From CAZWVM01 sp964637705 (GTDB taxonomy: Bacteria; UBA8481): a stretch of DNA of 24,541 bases. Positions within the stretch are counted from its first letter, which is position 1, and every line of letters begins with the position of its first letter. The notes beneath the pieces are model-generated. The model had not been told where the DNA came from and did no database searches. It was given only the letters and a program-made list of their open reading frames with translations. The stretch is taken from NCBI GenBank assembly GCA_964637705.1, contig CAZWVM010000030.1, positions 1-24,541 on the forward strand, given 5' to 3'. The position numbers were made by a program, and so were the translations under genes. This document shows positions 8,320 through 15,261 of this stretch, one piece after another.

Positions 8320-9738
8320 CTACCCCCGCAGCAGCTGCAGGACCACCGCCGTCTGGGCGTGGGACTGGGCGAGGGCGGACTGCCCTCCCATCTCGATCAT
8401 CTGCTGCCGGGCGTAGTCCATCGTCGCCTGGGAGAAGTCGGTGTCGCGGATCTTCGAGCGGGCGTCGGCCGTGTTCCGGAGCGACGTCGAGACCTCCTGC
8501 ATCGCCGACTCGAGCCGGTTCTGCTGCGCGCCGATGTCGGCGAGATAGCCGGAGACCCGATCCAACGCGGTGTCGATCGCGGTGATGCCGGACGTGGCGC
8601 CGGCCCGCGTCGTCACGTCGATGCCGTCCACGCCGAGCGTGGTCGTCCTCGCGTCGGCCGGAACCGCGAGCGTGATCGTCTCGTCCTCGTTCGCCCCGAC
8701 GTGGATCACCCGCGGATCCTCCATGTGATAGCCGACGGCGGTCGCGATGATGGTGTTGCGGATGGAATTGAGGAGCGGCGAATAGTCGGCGGAGGCGACG
8801 TCGTAGAGCTGGCCCCCGGTCTGGTTGGCGAGGTCGTCGTACTGGGCGGCATTCAACGGATCGATGACGCCGAAGTAGGTCGTGTTGTTTGCGAGCAGGT
8901 TCGCCGCCTGGGCGGCCTCGTTCGTGACGGTGCCTCCCTCGTTGGCCGTGGTGTCCGTCAACTGGATCATGAACCGTAGCGTGGGTGGGGACGTGTCCCA
9001 CGTGGGGGCGTCCGCGCCGCCCGGGAGCGTCGCCTGGATCGCGTCCCAGTTGCGAACGGGCGACCCCGTCACGGGCAGGAGCGCGGCCAGGGCGGCCGAT
9101 AATCCCGCCGCATTGGTGAAGTTCAGGTCCCTGTTCGTGCCGTTGACGGGCTCGCGGACGTCGTTGACGTCCATGAGCGCATAGCGGGCCTGGATGCCGG
9201 CGTTGTCGAGGCCCGACGTCAGGGAATTCAGGCCGGCGAGCACGTTCCCGATCTCTCCGGCCATCGATCCGCTCGTGTCCACCACGAAGACGACGTCGGC
9301 CGGGAGGGGCGTGTTGGGCACGGGCCCCGTCAGCTTCCGCCCGGCGAAGGTGACGGTCGAGGATTGCCGCTCGATCTCATCGGTCAGTTGGGTCATTTCA
9401 TACTGGATGTTCACGCGGTCCGCGGTGGTCAGGGTGTCGCTCGCGGCCTGGACGCAGAGGGTCCTCATGCGCTGGAGGTAATCCTGGACGGAACGGATTC
9501 CGCCCTCGGCGACCTGGAGCATGGAGATGCCGTCCTGGATGTTGCGCCGGGCCTGCTCGAGCCCGTTGACTCGCTCCTTCATCCGGTCGCTGACCGCCAG
9601 CCCGGCCGCGTCGTCCCCGGCGTGGTTGATCCGCTGGGCGCTCGCGAGTTTCTCGCCCGTGCGCACGCGCTCGCTCCCCGCCGCCTCGAGGTGGCGAAGG
9701 ATGCGCTGGGACTGCACGCTGGTGATCGAGTAACCCAT
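8320..9738 (-). CDS. fliC: Flagellin with an inserted von Willebrand factor A domain
   Basis: The product is 472 residues. Residues 1-136 are a standard flagellin D0/D1 N-terminus (MGYSITSVQSQRIL, RINHAGDDAAGLAVSDRMKE, NIQDGISMLQVAEG). Residues about 340-472 are the matching C-terminus (VGANEDETITL, SGYLADIGAQQNRLES, ending QTAVVLQLLRG). The variable region between them, about 148-335, is a VWA fold. It opens with a hydrophobic strand ending in the MIDAS motif DTSGS (D154, S156, S158), continues with RNWDAIQATL (229-238), then FMIQLTD (256-262) and a TYFGVIDPLN strand. Both ends are intact, so the protein should assemble into filament with the VWA domain outside. The start is ATG 9738, where flagellin homology begins; an in-frame TTG at 9900 has no ribosome site. 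A sigma-28-type promoter lies about 310 bp upstream. Confidence 0.93.
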   Translation of the reverse strand: MGYSITSVQSQRILRHLEAAGSERVRTGEKLASAQRINHAGDDAAGLAVSDRMKERVNGLEQARRNIQDGISMLQVAEGGIRSVQDYLQRMRTLCVQAASDTLTTADRVNIQYEMTQLTDEIERQSSTVTFAGRKLTGPVPNTPLPADVVFVVDTSGSMAGEIGNVLAGLNSLTSGLDNAGIQARYALMDVNDVREPVNGTNRDLNFTNAAGLSAALAALLPVTGSPVRNWDAIQATLPGGADAPTWDTSPPTLRFMIQLTDTTANEGGTVTNEAAQAANLLANNTTYFGVIDPLNAAQYDDLANQTGGQLYDVASADYSPLLNSIRNTIIATAVGYHMEDPRVIHVGANEDETITLAVPADARTTTLGVDGIDVTTRAGATSGITAIDTALDRVSGYLADIGAQQNRLESAMQEVSTSLRNTADARSKIRDTDFSQATMDYARQQMIEMGGQSALAQSHAQTAVVLQLLRG

Positions 9739-9963
9739 CTTCTTCCGAGCCGGGACGGACGCGCGACTTTCGACCGGAATCCCGCCCGGGGGAGACGTCG
9801 GAGGGAGACTCCGCGTCCCCGGCCCGGGACGGGATTGCCGGCGGATCAGGATCGAGTGGACCGCTTCACGGCGACTCGACGACCGGATGTATGAGGTCAA
9901 GCATGAAGACGCAAGCGACCGGGGTCGAGAGGGTGAGGAGCGGATTCGATCCGGGATCGGTTG

Positions 9964-9993
9964 TCAGGCGGAGTCGGTCACGGCTTCCTCCTT
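9964..9993 (-). other. Perfect Shine-Dalgarno followed by a five-codon mini-ORF in the flagellin leader
   Basis: AAGGAGG (9993-9987), 5 nt, then GTG (9981-9979) opens the peptide M-T-D-S-A and stops at TGA 9966-9964. It is the best ribosome site in the flagellin leader, much better than the one at the flagellin ATG. It could be a leader peptide, a ribosome standby site, a relic of an older start, or chance. Confidence 0.3.
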
Positions 9994-10002
9994 GAATGAA
10001 TG

Positions 10003-10041
10003 GCGGGCGTCCCTGCCCGCCGGGAAGGCGAACCTTCCCGG
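10003..10041 (-). promoter_or_regulatory. Two tandem hairpins at the predicted 5' end of the flagellin mRNA
   Basis: CCGGGAAGG (10020-10028) pairs perfectly with CCTTCCCGG (10033-10041) around a 4-nt loop that reads UUCG in the minus-strand transcript. A second stem, GCGGGC (10003-10008) with GCCCGC (10015-10020), follows directly. The first stem begins where sigma-28 transcription would start, so it could shield the mRNA 5' end. Confidence 0.5.
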
Positions 10042-10046
10042 ATCCC

Positions 10047-10074
10047 TTATCGGCAGGGACGGGGAGAAACTTGA
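10047..10074 (-). promoter_or_regulatory. Sigma-28 (FliA)-type flagellin promoter
   Basis: On the minus strand TCAAGTTT (10074-10067), a 12-nt spacer and GCCGATAA (10054-10047) match the FliA consensus TAAAGTTT-N11-GCCGATAA, with an exact -10 half. It points at the flagellin gene and predicts a start near 10040 and a leader of about 300 nt. Confidence 0.7.
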
Positions 10075-10097
10075 GCGGGTGCGAGCCGCGAGCGGTG

Positions 10098-10106
10098 TGA
10101 TAGACT
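10098..10106 (+). promoter_or_regulatory. Extended -10 element giving a probable leaderless trpD mRNA
   Basis: TG-A-TAGACT ends 6 nt before the trpD ATG at 10113, so initiation about 7 nt downstream would fall on the start codon. There is no ribosome site in front of the ATG. The same TAGACT-N6-ATG arrangement recurs at 11942. Confidence 0.5.
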
Positions 10107-10112
10107 CCCGCC

Positions 10113-11192
10113 ATGAACTTCAACGACCTGATCGAGTGCGCGCGAAAGCGCGCTCTGACCGAAGAGGAAGCCCGGGCGGCCATGCTCCACATGGCCGACG
10201 GGGCGGCGACGCCCGAGGAGATCCGCTCGCTCCTCATGACCCCGGCCCTGTCCGTCGAGGAGGTGGAGACCTCCACACTCACCGGCCTGGTGAAGGCCGT
10301 CCGGGAACGCATGGTGCCGGTCGAGGGCATCCGCGCCTCCTGCCGGCTCGACACCTGCGGCACGGGCGGCGGTGCGACCACCTTCAACATCTCCACGACC
10401 ACCGCCTTCGTCATGGCCGCGGCGCCGTCGCGGCCGGGCTGGCCCGGCGCGGCCGACCTCGCCGTCTGCAAGCACGGCAACCGCGCCGTCGCCTCCAAGA
10501 CCGGTTCGGCCGACGTGCTCGAGGAACTCGGCATCCGGGTCGATCTCCCGCCGGCGTCCACGGTGCGCATCCTCAACGAGACCGGCTTCGGCTTCTTCTT
10601 CGCGCAGAAGTACCATCCGGCCTTCGCGCACGTCCAGCCGGTGCGGCGCCAGCTCGCCGCCGAGGGGCGCCGCACGGCCTTCAACCTCGTCGGGCCCCTC
10701 GTCAACCCGGCCCGCGTCACGCACCAGGTGATGGGAGTCTTCATCGAGAGCCGGTTGCGGGTGATGACGGAGGTCCTGAAGGAAATCGGGCTGGAGTCGG
10801 CGCTCGTCGTGACCGGGCGCACGGAGTCGGGCGAGGTCGTGGACGAGGTCTCGCTCTCGGGACCGACGCGCGTCTTCCGCCTGAGGAAGGGCGCGATCGA
10901 GGATTTCACGGTCGAGCCGCGCGACTTCGGGCTGGAACCCGTCCCGGTCGACGCCCTGCGCGGCGCGGATCGCGCGGCCGCGGCCGAGGCCGTGCGCCAC
11001 GTGCTCTCGGGGGAGGACACCGGTTCGCCGCGCAGCCGCGCGGCCCAGATCAAGGCCGCGGCGGCCTTCCATTGCGTCGCCGGCGCGGGCTGGGCGGAAG
11101 GGGCGGACCTCGCGCGCGAGGCGCTCGCCTCCGGCGCGGCGCTCGTGCTCCTCGAGAAGGTCGCGCGGCGCACACAGGCCGATGGCGCGTAG
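10113..11192 (+). CDS. trpD: Anthranilate phosphoribosyltransferase
   Basis: TrpD transfers the phosphoribosyl group of PRPP to anthranilate in tryptophan biosynthesis. The 359-residue protein has the helical N-terminal domain (LTEEEARAAMLHMADGAATPEEI), the PRPP-binding glycine loop DTCGTGGG (80-87) with FNIST, the KHGNRAVASKTGSADVLEELG motif (120-140) and NLVGPLVNPA later in the fold. Between the FVMAAA helix and KHGN there are about 15 residues (PSRPGWPGAADLAVC) where Escherichia coli has 6, an extra loop close to the active site. No other trp gene is nearby. Its 3' end overlaps the rhomboid gene by 11 bp. Confidence 0.95.
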   Translation: MNFNDLIECARKRALTEEEARAAMLHMADGAATPEEIRSLLMTPALSVEEVETSTLTGLVKAVRERMVPVEGIRASCRLDTCGTGGGATTFNISTTTAFVMAAAPSRPGWPGAADLAVCKHGNRAVASKTGSADVLEELGIRVDLPPASTVRILNETGFGFFFAQKYHPAFAHVQPVRRQLAAEGRRTAFNLVGPLVNPARVTHQVMGVFIESRLRVMTEVLKEIGLESALVVTGRTESGEVVDEVSLSGPTRVFRLRKGAIEDFTVEPRDFGLEPVPVDALRGADRAAAAEAVRHVLSGEDTGSPRSRAAQIKAAAAFHCVAGAGWAEGADLAREALASGAALVLLEKVARRTQADGA

Positions 11193-11913
11193 CGCGATCT
11201 GCTGCCCGCGCTGCGGCGCGATCGAGTCGCCGCAGAGCGAGACCTGCTACCGTTGCGGGGCCGCGCTTTCCTCGCCGGCGCGCGCCGTGCCCGAGGCGAC
11301 CGCGTTCCTCCGGCGCGAGGACCTCGCCGTCCGCGCGCTCCAGCTCTCCTACGTCGTCCACTACCTCGCCGTCATCGTCCTGACCGTCATCTTGGGCGGC
11401 ACGCTCCTGGAGGCGATCTCCCCGGGCAAGGCCTTCCGCGAGAGCCTCTACGCGCTCGGGGCGCTCTTCGGGCGGAGCGTCCTCGTGGACGGGGAATGGT
11501 ATCGTCTCGCGACGGCGACGTTCGCCCACTACGGGATACTCCACCTCGTCTTCAACACGATGGCGCTCGGGGCGGTCGGGCCGGAGACGGAAAAGAACCT
11601 GGGGCGCGCGCGCTTCCTTCTCGCCTATTTCGGCGGCGGCCTTCTCGCCAACGTCGCGACGCTCGCGGTCAACGGCGAGGCCCTCTTCCAGGTCGGTGCC
11701 TCGGGCGCGATCTGCGCGCTGATGGGGTCCCTCTTCACCGTGGCGCGCCTGCGCGGCGGGTTCTACGGCGAGATCGTGAGGAGGATCGTGGGGCGATGGA
11801 TCGTGATGACGCTGATCTTCGGTTTCCTCGTCCCGGGCATCGACAACGTGGCCCACGTCGGGGGCATGGTCGCGGGCGCGGTCATCACCCGCCTCGCGGG
11901 ACTGAAGCGATGA
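11182..11913 (+). CDS. Rhomboid-family intramembrane serine protease with N-terminal zinc ribbon
   Basis: The 243-residue protein starts with a zinc-ribbon-like pair of CxxC motifs (C8-C11 and C22-C25). It is followed by a hydrophobic helix (about 56-73) and a rhomboid core. The core shows HLVFN (121-125, the HxxxN motif on TM2), GASG with the nucleophile S174, and the partner H225 in NVAHVGGMVAG. All catalytic residues are present, so an active membrane protease is expected. The substrate is unknown. The start overlaps the trpD end by 11 bp, indicating cotranscription, although no functional link to tryptophan synthesis is evident. Confidence 0.92.
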   Translation: MARSAICCPRCGAIESPQSETCYRCGAALSSPARAVPEATAFLRREDLAVRALQLSYVVHYLAVIVLTVILGGTLLEAISPGKAFRESLYALGALFGRSVLVDGEWYRLATATFAHYGILHLVFNTMALGAVGPETEKNLGRARFLLAYFGGGLLANVATLAVNGEALFQVGASGAICALMGSLFTVARLRGGFYGEIVRRIVGRWIVMTLIFGFLVPGIDNVAHVGGMVAGAVITRLAGLKR

Positions 11914-11941
11914 GGGCATGGCCAGGCGGCGCGCGCGGTCG

Positions 11942-11947
11942 TAGACT
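11942..11947 (+). promoter_or_regulatory. -10 element giving a probable leaderless mutase-subunit mRNA
   Basis: TAGACT lies exactly 6 nt before ATG 11954, identical in hexamer and spacing to the trpD site. No ribosome site is visible between them. Confidence 0.45.
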
Positions 11948-11953
11948 GTTCGC

Positions 11954-12373
11954 ATGACGGATCGACCCTTCAAGGTTCTCATCGCCAAGCCCGGGCTGGA
12001 CGGGCACGACCGCGGCGCGCACGTCATCGTGAGGGCGCTTCGCGACGAGGGGATGGAGGTCGTCTACACGGGGATCCGGCAGACGCCGGAGCGGATCGCG
12101 GCCGCGGCCGTCGACGAGGACGTCGACGTCGTGGGCCTCTCCTGCCTCTCCGGCGCCCACGGCACGCTCTTTCCCCGCGTGATGGAGGAACTGAAGCGAC
12201 TCGGCCGGCCCGATATCCCCGTCGTGGGCGGCGGAATCATCCCGGACGCGGAAGCGCCGGCCTTGAAGGCGGCCGGCCTCCGCGAGATCTTCGGCCCGGG
12301 CGCCCCGCTCTCCGCGATCGCCGCGAGCGTCAAGGCGCTCGCCGCGGAGAAGCGCGGCGCCGCACGGGACTGA
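11954..12373 (+). CDS. Cobalamin-binding small subunit of a methylmalonyl-CoA-mutase-type enzyme
   Basis: The 139-residue stand-alone B12-binding domain has the base-off/His-on motif DGHDRG (16-21, cobalt-ligating H18), GLSCLSGAHG (61-70) and VVGGGIIP (91-98). This is the C-terminal domain of methylmalonyl-CoA mutase as a separate subunit, as in archaeal-type mutases and the related isobutyryl- and 2-hydroxyisobutyryl-CoA mutases. The catalytic large subunit is not in this window, so the acyl-CoA specificity cannot be assigned. The MeaB chaperone follows 7 nt downstream, supporting a genuine B12 mutase role. Confidence 0.92.
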   Translation: MTDRPFKVLIAKPGLDGHDRGAHVIVRALRDEGMEVVYTGIRQTPERIAAAAVDEDVDVVGLSCLSGAHGTLFPRVMEELKRLGRPDIPVVGGGIIPDAEAPALKAAGLREIFGPGAPLSAIAASVKALAAEKRGAARD

Positions 12374-12380
12374 GGTTTCC

Positions 12381-13289
12381 GTGACGGAGCGCGGCCCGGC
12401 CGGTCGGGCGGCTCTCGCCCGCACCCTCAGCGACATCGAGGCGCTGACGGCCCGGGGCCTCGAGGCGCTCGCCGCCTGCGGCCCGGTCGAACCCCTCGTC
12501 GTCGGGTGGACCGGTTCTCCCGGCGCGGGCAAGTCCTCCCTCATCGCCGCCGTCGTCCTGGCCCGCCGCCGCGCGCGGCCGGACCGCCGCATCGCGGTGC
12601 TCGCGGTCGATCCCACGAGCGCCGTCACGGGGGGCGCCGTGCTCGGCGACCGGATCCGGATGGACGAGCTCTCGCTCGACGAGGGCGTCTTCATCCGCTC
12701 GCTGGCCTCCCGGGGCCTTTCCGGCGGGCTCTCGCCCGCGGTCTCGCGCCTCGCCCGGTTTCTCGCGCACGAGGGCTTCGCGGAGATTCACGTCGAGACG
12801 GTGGGCGCGGGTCAGAACGACGTCGCGATCGCGGAGATCGCCGAAACCGTCGTCGTCGTGACCACGCCGCACGCGGGTGACGGCATCCAGGCCCTGAAGG
12901 CGGGGATGCTGGAGGTCGCCGACATCTACTGCGTGAACAAGTGCGACCTCGAGGGGGCCGACCGCGCCGCGGCCGCGCTGGACCTGGCCGTCACGCCGCG
13001 CCGCGCCTCCTGGACCCCTCCGGTCCTCACCGTCTCCGCCCGCGCGCTCATCCGGATCGAGGCGCTCTCCGCGGCGGTCGACGATCAGCACCGCGCCTTC
13101 GAGTCGTCGGGCGAGAGGGAGCGCTTTGTCCGCGCCCGCCGTCGCCGCGAGTTCGAGACGCTGGCGAAGGAGAGGCACGTCACGAACCTCGTGGCGTTGA
13201 AATCCTTCCAGCGCACGAGGGAGGCCGTCGAGAGGGGAGAGTGCGACCCGTCCGCCGCGGCCCTGGAGGTGCTGGAAGAAATCGGCTGA
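12381..13289 (+). CDS. meaB: MeaB/ArgK-family G-protein chaperone of a B12-dependent mutase
   Basis: MeaB GTPases protect and reload methylmalonyl-CoA mutase with adenosylcobalamin. The 302-residue protein shows the P-loop GSPGAGKS (45-52), DPTSAVTGGAVLGDRIRM (77-94), RSLASRGLSGG (106-116), ETVGAGQND (139-147, the switch region) and the guanine-specificity motif NKCD (186-189). It is slightly shorter than usual MeaB proteins (about 320-330). It starts with GTG 7 nt after the mutase small subunit, so the two are coexpressed. The operon ends here, 14 bp from a convergent histidine kinase gene. Confidence 0.95.
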   Translation: MTERGPAGRAALARTLSDIEALTARGLEALAACGPVEPLVVGWTGSPGAGKSSLIAAVVLARRRARPDRRIAVLAVDPTSAVTGGAVLGDRIRMDELSLDEGVFIRSLASRGLSGGLSPAVSRLARFLAHEGFAEIHVETVGAGQNDVAIAEIAETVVVVTTPHAGDGIQALKAGMLEVADIYCVNKCDLEGADRAAAALDLAVTPRRASWTPPVLTVSARALIRIEALSAAVDDQHRAFESSGERERFVRARRRREFETLAKERHVTNLVALKSFQRTREAVERGECDPSAAALEVLEEIG

Positions 13290-13303
13290 CAGGTGCCCGG
13301 AGC

Positions 13304-14749
13304 TCAGCTGTCGCCGGGCGTGCCGCCCTCCTGATCGTCCCCGGCGTCGCGGAGAAAGTCGACCCGGACCGTCGTTCCTCGGCCCTTTTCGGACTCGATT
13401 CGGATCGAGCCATGGTGGGCGTCGATGATCTGCTTGACCGAGAAGAGTCCCAGTCCCGTGCCTCGGACTTTACGCTCGGTCCTGGCGAGCCGGCTGAAGG
13501 GCTTGAAGAGCTGACGCAATTCCTCCTCTGAGATGCCCGATCCCCGGTCCGCGATCGAGATCGTGGCACGATGAGCGTCGACGTCGAGGGTCACTTCGAC
13601 GGGCGAGGTCGTGTCGCTGTACTTGACGGCGTTGGATATCAGGTTGTCGAGGACACGCTGGATCCTTCTCTCGTCGATCAGCACGACGCAGGGTTCCGGG
13701 ACCGTCCAACGGATCTCGCGTCTTGGATGGACGAGGCCCTGCTCGCGCACGGTGACCGCGACCAGGTTCGAGAGATCGACGGGCGAGAGATGGAGATCGA
13801 GCTGGCCGGCCAGGATGCGGGAGCTTTCCAGGAGATCCTCGGTCATGGCGGTGAGGCGGCGGGTTTGAGCGATGATCCGCTCGAGCCAGGCGCGCGATTT
13901 CTCCGGCGGAAGGCCCTTCATGAGCAGGTGGGCTGCGCCGCCGATGACGGTGAGAGGTGCGTTGAGATCGTGGACGACGGCGCCCGCGAACTCCCGGCGA
14001 TCCCTCTCGTGCTGCTGGATGTCCTCCGCCATGCCGTTGAAGGTGCGCGCCAGCTCGCCCATCTCGTCGTCGCGGTCGACGGGCGCGCGGGCGTCCAGTT
14101 CGTGGCGGCCGAATCGCTCGGCCACGTCGATCAGCGAGAAGACGGGCCGTGCGATCCGCCGCCAGAGCACGAAGCCGCTCAGCGCCACGAGTGCGGGCGC
14201 CACCAGAAGACAGGTCCAGGCGATGAGGTCCGACTCCCGATTCAGCCTGCGGGCCTCTTCGGCATACGCGTCCATGCGCGACTGCAGCTCGGCTTCATGA
14301 GCCTCGACGGATTCGATCACGTGATCCACGAGTCCGCGCATGGCGATCGGGGACCGCCGGGGGTCTCTCGCGACGCGACCGAATTCCCGGAATCGCTCCG
14401 CGACATCCAGAAACGTCCCTCCCCCGGCGCCCGCGGGGCCCGAGATCATGAGCCGGTCGAGCGCGTCATCCGCTTTCTCAAAATGGAGCTCCATCCTTGC
14501 GCGCGCGGCCGTGTCCTCCCCGATCTGGTCCAGGAGCATGTCGCGCCGGTAGAGAAGCAACTCGACCGAGAAGCGGTGCATCAGCGCGATCTCCGCGGCG
14601 GTCTCGTTGATGCGGTTCGCCATCCGCTCCATCCGTGTCGTCGTCATGATGAAGACGACGCACAGACCGATGATGACGGCGATGACGCCGGCCGTGAGCG
14701 TCGCGATGAAACGGGCCAGGCCGGCCGGGCGGCGCCGACTTCCGGTCAC
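13304..14749 (-). CDS. Membrane sensor histidine kinase
   Basis: The 481-residue protein has a membrane segment at about 11-35, a helical extracytoplasmic sensor region (36-175) resembling a four-helix bundle, a second membrane segment (about 176-196), a HAMP linker (about 197-250), the HisKA dimerisation box with phospho-acceptor H260 in VVHDLNAPL, and a complete ATPase domain: N-box DNLISNAVKYS (368-378), G1 DRGSGI (401-406), F-box LFKPFSR and G2 GTGLGL (430-435). The GTG start overlaps the TGA of the preceding receiver gene (14746-14749), making it the last gene of a three-gene operon. The signal sensed is unknown. Confidence 0.94.
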   Translation of the reverse strand: MTGSRRRPAGLARFIATLTAGVIAVIIGLCVVFIMTTTRMERMANRINETAAEIALMHRFSVELLLYRRDMLLDQIGEDTAARARMELHFEKADDALDRLMISGPAGAGGGTFLDVAERFREFGRVARDPRRSPIAMRGLVDHVIESVEAHEAELQSRMDAYAEEARRLNRESDLIAWTCLLVAPALVALSGFVLWRRIARPVFSLIDVAERFGRHELDARAPVDRDDEMGELARTFNGMAEDIQQHERDRREFAGAVVHDLNAPLTVIGGAAHLLMKGLPPEKSRAWLERIIAQTRRLTAMTEDLLESSRILAGQLDLHLSPVDLSNLVAVTVREQGLVHPRREIRWTVPEPCVVLIDERRIQRVLDNLISNAVKYSDTTSPVEVTLDVDAHRATISIADRGSGISEEELRQLFKPFSRLARTERKVRGTGLGLFSVKQIIDAHHGSIRIESEKGRGTTVRVDFLRDAGDDQEGGTPGDS

Positions 14750-15261
14750 GATGAACCCGGCTCCAGGACGCGCTTCAATGCACCCATGAGTTCATCGCCG
14801 AAGAGCCTGTGCTTCCGGAACACCACGGCGCCATGATCGCGGAACCAACGCTCCTCGTCGGCGTCGAGGTTCACGGCGGTTTCGACGATCACCGGTGTCC
14901 GGGCATGCGCGGGCAGGGCACGCATGGCCTTCAGCACGGCGAAACCGTCCAGGCCGGGCATCATTACGTCGAGGAATATGACGTCCGGCCGGCTCGTCGA
15001 CAAGACATGAAGGGCTTCGACGCCGTCCGCGGCGCACCGGACCTCGTAGCCGGCCGCCGACAGGTGGGCGGAGAGGAGCAGGCGAACGTCCTCCTCGTCG
15101 TCAACGACGAGAACGCGGATCGCTTCGCGACCGCCATCCTCCCCGGTCGGGCGCTGGACGCCCGGCGACGAGGAATCGCCGCCCGATGCCTCCGCCACGG
15201 CTCGAACGCCCGGCCAAAACGGCGCGGGATCGAAACCCGTCATCGCGCCGAATCCGTTCAT
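14746..15261 (-). CDS. Single-domain response regulator (receiver)
   Basis: The 171-residue protein has an approximately 45-residue low-complexity N-terminal extension, then one receiver domain with the acidic pair D54-D55, phospho-acceptor D98 in FLDVMMPGLDG, switch T128 and K150 (followed by H rather than the usual P). No output domain is present, so it probably passes phosphate to a partner or acts by binding one. ATG 15261 overlaps the TGA of the upstream HTH-receiver gene in an ATGA junction, which fixes the start; the longer frame above it is antisense-like Arg/Gly-rich noise. Confidence 0.9.
   Translation of the reverse strand: MNGFGAMTGFDPAPFWPGVRAVAEASGGDSSSPGVQRPTGEDGGREAIRVLVVDDEEDVRLLLSAHLSAAGYEVRCAADGVEALHVLSTSRPDVIFLDVMMPGLDGFAVLKAMRALPAHARTPVIVETAVNLDADEERWFRDHGAVVFRKHRLFGDELMGALKRVLEPGSS

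Larger units (their letters stand above)
9739..10112. other. Intergenic region between divergent flagellin and trpD genes
   Basis: This 374-bp stretch has no convincing full-size gene. Read on the minus strand it contains a sigma-28-like promoter (10047-10074), two adjacent hairpins (10020-10041 and 10003-10020), a perfect AAGGAGG ribosome site with a five-codon frame (9964-9993), and then about 225 bp of unassigned leader up to the flagellin ATG. On the plus strand the last 15 bp carry the trpD -10 element. Confidence 0.7.

Noticed and set aside
9739..9900. N-terminal extension of flagellin from a TTG at 9900
   Set aside because: Flagellin homology begins exactly at ATG 9738, and the extension has no ribosome site and an unflagellin-like composition.
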